DNA of 64,000 bases from Pelodera strongyloides. Taxonomy: Eukaryota > Nematoda > Chromadorea > Rhabditida > Rhabditidae. The translations under genes were made by a program, and so were the position numbers. Positions 17,789 through 29,636 of this stretch are shown here, piece by piece; the first letter of the stretch is position 1; each line of letters begins with the position of its first letter. The notes under the pieces are model-generated. The model searched no databases. It saw nothing but the letters and a program-made list of their open reading frames with translations, and had not been told where the DNA came from. The stretch covers positions 1-64,000 of the forward strand of contig JAANDG010000170.1 of NCBI GenBank assembly GCA_036852015.1, read 5' to 3'.

Positions 17789-18840
17789 CAGTTGAAACCC
17801 ATTTGTGAATTATAGCATGTCTTGTGCAATATCTAATATCAGTTAGCGTTTTTTTTCTTCTTATTCCAGCCGTAAATCATGTACCGTTGATAATATACGG
17901 ATAACTCCTATTAATTGCTCTCTAACTAGGCAGAGTATGAATTAACGACCATACTTCTCCAATCCCCCCACAGGTATTCAATCATATTTTATATATTAAA
18001 ATTATCTCGTCAATTCGTATGTTTTCTTCGATCTTCCATTGAAATAAAACATATTTTATTATCGAACATGCAAAGCAAGCGTACATTGAGCAATTATTAG
18101 GGGTTGAAGAAGCACAAAGTGAAGAAAAAGGCAGCAAAAAATAATATGACATTCCACCGGGCTCAAAATGAAATGAGATAAATTCAATGATCGACGTACT
18201 ATTTTCATTGACATTCGAATTGGATTGTTATGGTACAAGATTCATCAGGTGATAAGGCGACATGGCTTAGGATGCATTTTCACAAAGAAAAACAGGCAAG
18301 GCCCTAAACATAAAAAATAAATATATTACAAAAACACAAAAATAAAACAAAGACTTACACAGTCATCAGGTAAACGCGCTGAGTATGTTTAATGCGTCTG
18401 AGCAAATTACAGTGAATGTATTTTACAGTGAAAGATCAGTTTAATAAGGAGCATCTTTTGACGATAGTGAAAGGATTGAAAAAAAGAACTGAAATCGAAG
18501 AAAAAAAAACGCCCTAATTTAACACAAATATTTATAGGAGCATCCGAAAGAAACTCATTACGCTGGTAACATTATTCTACAAACAGCCAGTGGAAAAAGC
18601 ACAATGACAACAAGGCATACGTACGTGGGCACATGCAATAAAATTCTAATAAATACACATATGCCATTCTGATTGGAGACAACGAAAAAAAAAATCATTT
18701 TTTTTTTCTTTTTTTTTTTTAATTTTCCAAGCAGTATATGTGTATTTCTAGGGTTGCTAAGTGCGTGGGAATATATGTAACAGTATCTAACATGACAACG
18801 AGCTACGTGACACTCAGACCAAGCAATAAACAGTTTACTC
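17789..18840. other. Convergent 3' flanks, no gene recognised
   Basis: Contains the 3' ends of the plus-strand KEN gene and the minus-strand E2F gene. It is A-rich and T-rich, with poly-A/poly-T runs near 18680-18722 and no plausible exon. Confidence 0.6.
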
Positions 18841-21800
18841 TTACTTTAGCTCATACAAGTCTTCGAGCAACGAGTCCGCGGGAAATGTATAATCATCATA
18901 GCTGTCCAGGTTCTGTGACAGGTAGTTTGAAGACCATTGGCCTCCAAGCACCGAACCCAGATCATCCGACCCAGCCAGAAGCTAAATGTGTGATATTAAA
19001 TGGACTTCAATTGCGAATCATTCGAGATCAGCGTATTATCTGTACGTGACGGTGGTTTTCAGAAACCGCCATGTTCTCCAAAATGGTATGTGTATATGCA
19101 CATGCATACCTTGAGTGGCGAAATAAGATACGGATGTCCAATTGGAGAGAATAGCTTGGATGGTGTGACAAGAGCCGGTGCCATATCCCGTGTGCCTGAG
19201 GTCGAGGGTATCACCACCTGTAAAACAACTTATTTTACACATACAAGACTAATTTTTTTTTTACTTTTTATTAACACACTTCGTTGTCTGATTTAAAAAA
19301 TGCGTAGCTATACTTCTATAGAATGTTTGCTGAAATTATAAATGTTCTACCTCATCACAGTTCTGATCTGATCCGCCTGGTTGTTGGTTTTTGAATGTCG
19401 GGGGAGCAGGTACCAAGAAGTCGTCGTTTCTGAGTACTGCATCGTACTGCTCAGGCGGCTAAACATACATATTTATTTACGGTAAAGTTGACAAATTCCG
19501 AGCCATTGGAAGGTAATCTCAAAAATGTCTTACGGTTGAAGTGCTTTTAGGCTCTTCATGCTGTCCTAAGCATGGTTTCTTCAATTGAACGACCTTCTCA
19601 ACCGGTTGATTACTTGGGACGGTCTTCACGGGGAACCTAAACATGTGGCATTGAGTGTATGTTCCCGAATGAAGTAGTAAAGGTTTATTGATTACAAAAA
19701 TAACATATAATCAAAAGGCACCCTAAGACGGAAATGCGAAAACACTTACTTCTGCGGTGGCTGTGGTGGTGCAAAGATAGTCCGTGTCAGATCATCGCCA
19801 ATGACACTTCGAAGGCCTAGAGCTAAAAACAAACACCAAAGTAACAAATAAATAAATAAATGAATAAATAAATAAATAAATAAAAACTTTTCTTGTTGAA
19901 TTGAAATGTAATTCAATGAACATCGAACATAAGCTATTCGAAAATAGACTAGAACTTACGAAACTGAGGATTTTCCCCTGCCTTTATCAAGTGTATCTGC
20001 ATAGCCTTGTCGGTTGTATTGCGCACAATACATTCGTGGCGAGCAGAGTCAGAATAATTGGACTTCTGCAAAAAAATGTGTTTATTAGACACTGTTCATT
20101 AAACACTTTATTAGACATTTTATTACACACTCAAACTTTGATAGCACATACGCATTATCACTCGCATTAATGGAAACTAAGCATGTCGCAAGTAAGCAAA
20201 CAAGATAGTGTTACGAAAATCACTCCTCGAAGCTAATCCGCTGGGATAATATGTTCAAGATTATCCTCGACCACCCCGTGACACTGAACTAAAGCCGCCT
20301 ATAAGGCGAAAGGAGCAGGGATATTCATGATGCTTCATTATTGATCTGTGCTCAAATTAAATGCCGGCGTGTATGCTACAATTTGTACCTCCAACACGAC
20401 GTTTGATTCAAACGGAGCTCTGACTGTAATCATCATCTTTTCCTTTTGTTCAGGCAGGTTACACAGATCCGAGAAGTTAACGTAGCTGTAAAATATTCTG
20501 TTTAAGATTGTGACGTCATAAACGTTCTCAGATCAGAATTTAACCGATTGCCGGAAAGAAGAAACACTTCGTTTCGCACTTACGCATAAGTTCTGTCGAC
20601 TGGGTTCTCCTTATTCATCTTAATGGCTGCAGTTAGACCTTGAATCACAAAGTCTAATTGCTCATCCCTCGACTTCAAGTATGTCAGCCTCTCAGTGTTC
20701 GAATTCGTGCTCACACAAGGAGTCGCCGCTTTGTCGCGTACCCATTTCCTAAAATAAAATAAATAAATGATTTATTTCGTCCACCAAATATATTTTCATC
20801 ACATCAAAGTAGACACCATCCGCACACTGCATATTACAGTGAGCAATATGTCCAATAAACATTGCTTTAGTTAGCTGAACACAAAAAGTTGTGCACTTTA
20901 TTTTTCTTAAAGAAACGTCTATACTCCGAGGGAACTGCTTAGTCATCTAGTTCACTACTGTATCGATTTCCAGGGAATTTTGCCAAAGGCACAAAAGGTC
21001 ACAAGTGGTGAGCAATCAAGTAACCTATGAGTAGGCAGTACAAGTGTTCTTTACATTAATTAACCATCGGTTGATCTGTGTCTAGAAAATCTTCCAAATA
21101 ATCATAGTCAAACACAAATGGAAAGTGAGATGAAATACAAAATAAAATAAAAATACTATTATCATATTACAAACGTATTTTTCTAATTAGAATATTTAAA
21201 ATTTAGAACAAAACTTCATTTGTTTAAAAAAATCACTCACTTGAGAGAAATGGAATTCTTCCCGACTTTATCAATAAGGCCGATGCCCTCGAGTACATTG
21301 GTTATATCGTACAGTCTCCGTTTCTGCACCTTCAAGTTGTCAGCCGCCGTGTTCAGATTTACACTCTTAACAAAAGTAAGATGCAGAAACGCTTTTTAGA
21401 TTATACAAAAAGCATATATAAAACTAAATATAAAGGGAAACAAAAGAGGCATTTCAAACTCTGATGTCTGATGAGAATAAAGAGTTTAAATGTTTTGAGG
21501 TTATCAAAAAAACTAAACAAAGAGGGAAACAAATAACAAACTTTTTCGACTAACAAAAAAAAATACACCGCACACAGGGAGATTGCCAAAATTGCCAAAT
21601 TTCTTTACCTTTATCATATTTCCTAATATGATAAAGATAAAGAAATGAGTGGTCTTTATTTTAAATCATGATTAATAAAGTGAACTCACATCGTTCTCAC
21701 GTAGTACACTGAGGAACTTTTGAGTCAATAACAGTAATGAATTGTCCAAACGACCTCCTGTTCGCTCTGAGGGACTCGACGCTGAAAGAATAAACAATAA

Positions 21801-24385
21801 TAAAACACTCATGTGCATAGAAAATAACGCGAAACTGCTAGTCATATTAAAAACATAATAAAACCCACATCTCTTTCGTTTATTGTTATTTTGCCGATAG
21901 TTCACAGGCTGTTTCCTTTTATTGGCATTCGGTGCATTTCCAAATGAAGCTGATGGTGTTTTACCCGAATTCAAGCAACTCAATATGATAGCAGACGGAT
22001 CAATTTCAGTCTCTGGGGATTGAGTGTTAGAATTCGGTGCCAACAGATTATTGACGATGAGATCACCCAAAGGATGCTCTTCCAGCTTGTTGTTTTTAAA
22101 GAAGAACGAGTGGAATAAGTCATCGTCGTCTGGGTCGATGGAATGATGAGATGATTCAGGAGAAGTCGAAGTATTCAAAGTTGGTTGCGATTCGTCGTAA
22201 AGACTAATCTCGGCTGGGGAAACCAAGTCCATTTTGCGGGAAATATTGGAGGCAAGTCGTCGAATATGTGGGAAAAGAAAGACCAAGTATGTAATAGCAA
22301 ATGCTCGCGATGTAGGTTGCAAGGCCGGGGACCAGTGCCGCAGGCATTTTGGACAACTGCAATCGTCGCAAAGAGACACGGGACAGGTGTACCTCGATAG
22401 CGGAGGGAAACCAGCTATGGGAAGCATAACAGAATACACAGTAAATATACTCCATGTTAATTCGAATTGATTTGAGTCGTTTGCAGAAAGGCAAACAATG
22501 TGTACGAAAAGCTTACTTCCTAATGGAGAATCAGTTAGTGGTCGTTTTCGGCTGCTTGTCGGTCTTGAAGGTGTTGTAAATTCCTGATCGATTTGTAGTT
22601 TTCGCCGCGCCTTAAAGTATTCAATAATCAATTAAGAAGGGAATATATATCACATTTGATCAAATCACTGGTTAATGGTCTATCGCTCAACTAAGTATTT
22701 CAATGAGAATTTCAACTCGCCTACTGACAAACAATTTACTGCACAGTGCTAATGTAAGTTGATAAAATCAGTGAATCTTTTTTTTCTTTACATATTTTTG
22801 CAAATTGTGGCAGTTTGCTTCTTAAAACGACATATGAGCGCGGTTGATTTCGTGCTTCATGGTATATTTATGTACAGTTTCGCCAACGCGAAACTGGAAA
22901 CAAAACCCGAAAACATAATACAAGCTGGTACATATTCCCTTTGACAAAGTTGGATATTTCCGTGCTTTCGTACCTTATCGGCACTTTTTGGGGTAGTGGT
23001 AGATGAACGTTTATGAGGAGTAGCTTCAGTTTTCTGAAACGACAGATCAAATTATCTTAGAATGTGATACGTAGGATCAACACGCCACACGATATCCCGC
23101 AATTAGAGAAACATGAGAAAACACTCACCACTACCATCGCCTCCAGAAGTTGCCGTTCCTCACGAGTCAGGTCATGGACCTTCTGTAATGAAGTAATCAT
23201 AGACAATGGACATTTCTATATTGCTTCTCCTAGAAGTGTGGCAAAGCATTTTGCTGAATACGCATCCCAAGGCAAGACGCCAAAGTCGACTTGCGTTTAT
23301 TTTCGATACCGCAGATTTGACAACCAAAACTTCCTACTGTACTGTTTAGTGCACGCTCAATTTGGTTATTCTGCAGTCAGACCTGGCTTCCTTTATATTC
23401 TTTATAAGATTCACTTCCTTTGTAACTTCGTTCTTCAGAGTAGTAAGCAAATGGTAGTCAGCATTTCCGTAACGAAGAACGTTTGTCATGAGGTTAATGT
23501 ATGACATCGGCATAATTTAGTGTTTCAGAAACAAAACATTAACTGCAAACCTGGTGAGCGTAGTTATGGGTAGAATGATTATTCATTCCATCGTTTGACG
23601 ATTCCGAGGTTGAACTTAAATAAATAATGAAATACAAGGTGATGAATCAACTATCTACGTTACTACAGGATTATAGGATCTTAGATGGATCTTAGATATT
23701 AGCTACTCGCTATTATTCAAGATACGAAATCATTACTGAAGTAGAAACTCAAACTACAAATGGAGCGATTCTAATCTTCGTGCAAAGTGCACAGTGAATT
23801 TTGGAGTTATTGGTGCCCAGACCCACAAAAAACAACTCTATATAACATAGTTACGGAGCTGCGGAGCTACTGAATTACTGAGAAACTACTCATTACTTAG
23901 AAATCAACAATAAATGAATTGAGAGTTAATGTCTGGGTACTGGGCGTTCTATTCTCAAGGTACGTTTTCAGTATATACGCATTTCAAAGAAAACTGGGTA
24001 CTGGGCATACAAGAGTAAAAAACATTGATAATGCCGCGGTTAATGTTTTTAGAGCGCAGAAACAAAATTTGAAGCTTGACTAGGGCATATCGACAGTGAG
24101 AGCGAAGATCCATCAGTCGTGACGATAAGTGAGTCGTGGCGATTTTTGGCGGACAATAAGACCGACAAAATTGCGTGCTAACCATAAATTGTCTTGAGAA
24201 ACACTATATGTATAGTTTGATCTTCTTGTTCGAAATGGGCATGTTTTGAATATTACCCAGATAAATGCCTAAAGCCGAGCCTCCATCAGTAGAGATCCTC
24301 GAGATATGAAAAGTTTAAGCACAATAATCACAAACCTTCCTGGAAAAACATCGTCAACAATGATCGGTTCCTGTTCGTCCAGAGC
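18841..24385 (-). CDS. E2F: E2F-family transcription factor (5' end unresolved)
   Basis: Exons in transcript order: 24336-24385, 23551-23614, 23129-23182, 22974-23033, 22517-22610, 21869-22213, 21690-21781, 21241-21365, 20584-20748, 20389-20485, 19960-20065, 19750-19822, 19534-19636, 19351-19458, 19110-19217, 18841-18981; 594 residues, all phases consistent. The winged-helix DNA-binding domain (about 231-297) starts with [17 protein letters not shown] and contains the signature [16 protein letters not shown] (269-284). A leucine-rich dimerisation helix and the marked box (about 313-400) follow. The acidic, aromatic C-terminus ([18 protein letters not shown]) resembles the retinoblastoma-binding tail. 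An N-terminal RRKL (78-81) could be a cyclin-docking RxL. It should act in the nucleus with a DP partner on cell-cycle genes. I found no certain ATG upstream of 24385; an initial exon or a later in-frame Met is needed. Three acceptors end in AAG. Confidence 0.93.
19845..19884 (+). repeat. AAAT microsatellite in an E2F intron
   Basis: About ten units of AAAT with one TGAA interruption, inside the intron between exons 19750-19822 and 19960-20065. Confidence 0.9.
22232..22243 (-). promoter_or_regulatory. E2F consensus site beside a possible internal E2F start
   Basis: On the minus strand this reads TTTCCCGCAAAA, a match to the E2F consensus TTTSSCGC. It lies in the intron 22214-22516 and overlaps an ATG at 22231-22233 in AAAATGG context. 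From that ATG the frame runs through the acceptor into exon 21869-22213, giving [10 protein letters not shown] and then the common sequence. The arrangement would fit an internal, E2F-controlled promoter for a shorter isoform. This is inference from sequence only. Confidence 0.45.
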
Positions 24386-25864
24386 CTGCAGTGTAAGTAG
24401 AGTTGGCTGGGATGCCCGCAGAAATTATTTTTGTTGAGTTTGAAATATTATAACATTAAAAAGAGCTAGGAAACATTATGGTTCAGAAGGGAACGCATCC
24501 CGTCCCATCAAACTATGTACTTTAATGTCATTAGGTCAAGGTAACCACGTCTGATATTGAAAGGAAGAGACCGCTTGGTGGCACCAGTTTATTACTCAAT
24601 ACTAATGCAAAGGTCAAGGCGCATTCCTAGTTCACTTATTAACGCCAACCAATCTTAATATAGTGTTAGCAATTTCTGTTACAGATGATGTATATATGAC
24701 ATCATGTTCGTTTAGGAGAATGAACTAACGTGTGAATATGTTGTCGTAATGTTTTTATCATCTAAATTCGTTAGTGTCGCATAAGCTCGTGTAGAACCGT
24801 CCACCAGTGACGCTGTTAACATTGTTAGCACGCTTTGTTGAAAATGTAAGCGAACTGTAAAACCAGTTCAAATTTGCATTTAACGAAATCAGTCGATTTA
24901 GCAGTGGGTTATGTTATCAGCAGTAGTGATAACGAACAATAATTTCCTCTGCTAACTTGAGTCGATAGTAACCATATGTCTTTCAAGAATAACTGGTGCT
25001 CGGTTCTATGATTAGGATCTTATTGGAAAAATAGCAAATTCAAATACAGTGTGCGGTTTTTTTTAGCGTAGTCGAATAGTGTTTGAATGAAGGCGACGAA
25101 ATAACAGACGACGGAAGTCGAAAGTCCCCTTGGGTTACGTAATTACTGCCACAAATTATGGTGGTGAATTGGCAACCGTCTGTCGTTTAACAATGTCAAT
25201 GCGCGAAACCGTTGTGGTCTCCAGAAAACAGAGTTTCCCGCCAAATTTTTTTATACGAGCAGACACGGAGAGGAAACGAAAGAGCACAGAGACGCCCCAC
25301 GTCCACTGTATTACGCTCTTATCGCGTATTGGGAACGAGCTGTCGGCGCGCAATACAGTAGTTTAGGCCTTGCTGGATCATAGCCAAGTGAATATTGTAG
25401 TTTATAGCGCGTATATCGTATAGTAAAAAAATCGTCTCCGAAGGGGTTTTTTCTTGTATGGTGATACATCCGTCGATATACGTTTATTTTACAATAAATT
25501 CGATGTTCTAAGATCTTTACAGGAACATTCTATTGAAGAATTAATGGTTCAATCATAATTATAAGAAATTCTAGGTGTCGCGCAAATTTAGTTTTTTTGC
25601 CAAGTATTTTCCTAATTTTAAGGTGCTTAATAAAAAGGTTTGGTCTTCGGAGTTGCGCTGATTTTTCTCGCATGGTGTAGGTTTTCGTGACAGCGCACGA
25701 GTGTTTGTTATCAAAATAATATTATGACATACTGAAATATTTATTGTTCACGAAAATTTTCATTTGAGCTTTTCGGGCACTGCTGGTTTTCAACTGTTGC
25801 TGTACATTAAAATTTAGTTTATTATGCATGCGGTGAAGTTGGAATGCATCATGATAGTGGACGC
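24386..25864. other. Upstream region and presumed promoter of E2F
   Basis: It lies between the E2F gene and the next minus-strand gene upstream. It must contain the missing 5' end of E2F, but no ATG-bearing exon of the right phase stands out. Two E2F consensus sites occur at 25201-25245. Plus-strand ORF 25130-25366 looks like chance. Confidence 0.5.
25201..25245 (-). promoter_or_regulatory. Paired E2F sites upstream of the E2F gene
   Basis: TTTCCCGCCAAA (25234-25245) and, 25 bases away, GCGCGAAA (25201-25208; TTTCGCGC on the minus strand) both fit TTTSSCGC. They lie about 0.85-0.9 kb upstream of the first recognised E2F exon and 0.6 kb downstream of the neighbouring gene. Mammalian E2F1 promoters also carry paired E2F sites that mediate autoregulation, so the same wiring is likely here. 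Confidence 0.6.
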
Positions 25865-26973
25865 TTAATTAAAGAAAGAACAATGAGATATTATAGCCAT
25901 CCGAATTCTGGCGAACCAAGCTACCACAGCAACAAGATATGAGATGATGGCTGCAATCGCATTTAGACCTCCCAGTTCTCTGTGTCCGTCTTCACTATTC
26001 TGAAAGATGTCACGCGTTACTAACAGTGACCAATATCATTTCGGTGCTTGAAAAATTGTCAAAATAAGCGTAAATGAAATGTGTTATTGGATAGGCGTAC
26101 TTGTTGATGCGGATCTTCCTCCCATATTGTTGGATCTTCAATTGGAACCTGTGATTCCATTATATTTTCAGCCGCTTTCTCATCCCAGCTTGTTTCCGCG
26201 TTTCGCAAGAATTCATCATTTTCAATTTGTAGCTGGTGAATCTTAAATGGAAAAGATAGAATAGAAGATAGATTTAGTGGTTTCGTCACTAGGAGGAAAA
26301 TTGCGCAACTTCGAAAAATACGCCGTGGCTAGCATCTCAAATAAGTGGTTTCCGGAAAGTATTCAACGTAGAGTTTTAGTTTGCAATCTCGCGTCAATTA
26401 CTGGTCAAAGCAGAGCCAAATTTTCTTACAATACGGCGACATTCCGTGACAAAACAGAGACACTCGGAAAACGGCCGAAGCGGATGCATGCACTTCTTTG
26501 ATGGATTCCATCTGAAGTTTTCTTTTGTTATATTTTATCAATTTGTAATTTCTGTTTTCTCTTCAGGGTCTGCCGAAAGTAGTCTAGTTGCATTAAATAT
26601 AGATTCATGCCTTTCTGATTCACAGTCAAACTCGATGGTATTGGTGGCATAGTCCCATTCAAGCTCGCACTGCAAATACAAACACGTATGCGTTTTAAAA
26701 AAAATCCAAAAAAAAAAACTTTCCTGTAACTTGAATCTTTGTCCGACAAAGAAGCTTGTAAATTTCAAGGATAATAACTAGGGAAAACTCTGCTCACCAC
26801 GGTTTTTGATGATAATGCTTCAAAGTTGTTAGGTACGCTGATTTGATCAGGGAAGTACGCCTCAGATGAACACAACTGAAAGCCATAGAATAATACTAAC
26901 ATCTATTTGTTTTCACTGTAACATTTTTTTATAAACAACTAACCAAAAATAGGTAGGCGCCAAATCGAAGCAT
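25865..26973 (-). CDS. Orphan type I membrane protein, middle splice uncertain
   Basis: Best model, in transcript order: 26944-26973, 26798-26875, 26632-26669, 26430-26511, 26101-26241, 25865-25999; 167 residues. The N-terminus MLRFGAYLFLLCSSEAYF is a good signal peptide. The middle is acidic with scattered cysteines. A hydrophobic stretch, LNAIAAIISYLVAVVAWFA, near the C-terminus is followed by a basic stop-transfer (RIRM) and a short tail. The weak points are the GTTTGA donor after 26632 and exon 26430-26511. If that donor is not used, the third exon ends at a stop at 26538, giving a 79-residue secreted protein, and the two downstream exons need another 5' end. An upstream ATG at 26991-26993 lies in another frame. 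No family recognised. Confidence 0.5.
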
Positions 26974-27744
26974 TGTGGAACGGCAACTGCCATGCTTATC
27001 AGAAGTTGTCTGCAAAAAATGGATGGCTTATTTGGGTTTCAGTGAATGATTAGGCAGAAAATTGCAAAACACATATCAAAAATTTCCTCGTAAAACAATT
27101 GCGAAACTACAGGGCATACATCTATGGCAAATTTATAACCATGAGTAATGCTTTTTACGATTCACAGGCACCCCAAGAATATTTGAGCCCCATCAGTTTT
27201 GCCACAAAGTTGACGGAATCAATATGGAAGCAATATTATTTACTACTTGGTATTATTCATCGTTCCCTACGCTACTGAATTTGTTTTCCACTACTTTTTG
27301 TTCATTTATTTTTACACATTTACCGTATCTAATTACATTATGCACCTTTTTGTAAATGTTCAAACTTAATGTGCATAAAATGCCCATTCAGTATGAAACA
27401 GATAAACAATCAAAAATCGTTTTGCATGCAAGAAACATGCAAAAAAAGAGAATTCCCACATGCGTAGAATTTTTAGTGACATGCTGTAATATATTATGCA
27501 TTATGAGGTACTTTCGTCTAGAAGGATATTTATGTGCCGATATTCTTTTCATTCGTAAAGCTTCAGCATAATCATTCACCGCATTCAAACTCAAATCTTC
27601 CTGAGGGGTTCGAAAAACATTTAGATTTGGAAAGACCGTGCACGAACATTTTGACATCGTTTATTGCAACGGTTGACACGTAGATATATGAGGAAATGAT
27701 AAACAGAATGGAAAAGTATTCAATTATTATTAGTATAATTCTTA
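26974..27744. other. Intergenic, no gene recognised
   Basis: Contains the 5' flank of the membrane-protein gene, with a TTTTTTGCAG acceptor (minus strand) ending at 27010 that could take a spliced leader, and the 3' flank of the secreted-protein gene. The short ORF pair at 27356-27657 shows no motif. Confidence 0.55.
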
Positions 27745-28526
27745 TTATCCACAATCGCCTTCCGAGCAGGCCACACTCATACGATCGAAGACAATGGGAC
27801 GGTAGTCGTCCTGGATGAGGACGCGGAACCTGAAGGGAATAAAACTCGATGATCAGACAAAGATATGGATGATGAATAATGCCTTTTCTTTCAAATTGGC
27901 GAGGGGGTAAATATGTAAAAAGTCACTTCTAAGTATCGCTTACCATCCATTTCCTGAGAATTTGGCTTGAATTCGCTTAGCCAGGACCCACTCATCGTTT
28001 TCGTTCAGTTTGAATGTGCGGATCACCCAGTGCTTCGAATCGCAGTTGTCGCCCTTGATCTAAAATCACCAGCCATGCATATAGTCAGAAATATGAATGG
28101 TTATCCAGTAAATAGATGTTGTATGATGCAACTAATTTTTCGATACATATTAGTTTCACAAATTTAAGATTTTTTTTTATTTCGTTGATTTATTTGGGAA
28201 TTTACAGTTACAGACTCTTACCATAACTTTCTTGTTCTGCTCCTTCTTGTTGAAGAACATGGGTTCTGTCTTCACTTGCAAGCTTGGCACAATCATGTCC
28301 ACTTTGACCTGAATACCGTTTGATGTACTAGTACATTCGCGGTGCCTATTTGAGTTTCTGCAGTCCATTCAGAAAACACGAGGATACGCTTATAGGATGA
28401 TGATCTGAGAGTGCTACAACATCTTACCTTGTTGTTTGTCTTGGATCTGAATTTAACGTTGATCTTGCAGCTGAACGACTCGACACTGAGTACCACGGCG
28501 AGTAATAGAAGGAGGACAAGTTTCAT
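27745..28526 (-). CDS. Small secreted protein, nematode-type family
   Basis: Exons in transcript order: 28428-28526, 28222-28308, 27944-28059, 27745-27829; 128 residues, phases fit. MKLVLLLLLAVVLSVESFS is a clear signal peptide. The mature chain is about 109 residues with four cysteines (C20, one in KGDNCDSKHW, two at the end in ACSEGDCG), enough for two disulfides. It is rich in Lys and Val, with alternating hydrophobic positions that suggest beta strands (VKVDMIVPSLQVKT). I believe similar small secreted proteins occur in other nematodes, but I cannot name a characterised member. The function is unknown and an extracellular location is likely. Splice signals are all strong (GTAAGA or GTAAGC donors, TTTCAG- or TTTAG-type acceptors). 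Confidence 0.88.
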
Positions 28527-29636
28527 ACTAAAATAACTCCAAATAAAGTTTAGAATTCAGGAACAAAAATACTTAATCGCAGCATGAATCGGCCGGATGC
28601 CAATTATGACAATTCATAGTAAGCTTCATCGGGGACTACTAAAATAAACAGCCGTCTTATGTTAGACGCTCCTCTATTCGTTGTCTTACTGGAAAATAAA
28701 AGGTATTTTGATTAAAGTAGAAAAGCTTTATTATCCAAACAATCCCCAACCGAAGTGGTTTCTTTCCCTGTCTTAAATTTCCAGTAAATTGGCATTATTA
28801 TGGTATTTTTCTAGATCCCCTTTTATTTTGACAATAATTGAAGTAAAAAGACGAAATTTTAGTCACTGCGAAAATTAAAGCAGTATATATATATAGAGAG
28901 AGTTGAATGTCCATCAAACACTGTTGCTAGCGTCACTTATGTCACCAGATGTTATAAATAACACATGATAGTAAGCCACAAGGAAACAAAATGATAGGCG
29001 AAAATGGATAAATAATCCATTTTGCTGTTGGACTGTCGATTATTTCCCTTTTATAATGGGATGAGTTCAAAGTCGGTCAAACGTGTACAGAGGCGGGATA
29101 ATTCAATTTTGGTGGAGCTGTTTAAGCACAAAAGAAACAAAATGTGTCTGCATCCATTAGTGCGAGATATAAAGGCGCAATTCTACAAGAGCACATTTTC
29201 CTTTCATATAATGGATTTTATCACGGTGCTTCACTGAGGTGCTTCTCGTAAGGTCCGGTTCGCAACGGGCGGTTTTTTTTCGCGAGAGATGTTGTGAATG
29301 CGTATTACGCCGTGAATATTGTATATGGAGAGTTCGTACAAATCCCTTATCGGGGACACCAAGAATACGGAAAGATATAATAAATATTCATTCAGTGCAT
29401 ATAAGAATAACGGTGAAAAATTACGATACTAAATGCAGAGCTTAATATGCGCATCGCGTGTGTTTGATATTATGATCATATAACAGACAAAAAACTAAAA
29501 AGAATGCAAAGACATATCAGTTGGACTAGATTACAGAAATTAATTTCTTTGAAAGACGATGTTTTCCTATCACGTGAAAGCTTTGTGGAATGTTGTAAAT
29601 ATATTATTTACAGTACTGCATTAATTCCAATTTTAC
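28527..29636. other. Intergenic, no gene recognised
   Basis: The 5' flank of the secreted-protein gene and 3' flank of the thioesterase gene. A short TA/GA simple tract lies near 28883-28904. Plus-strand ORFs 29022-29237 and 29239-29445 lack supporting features. Confidence 0.55.
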
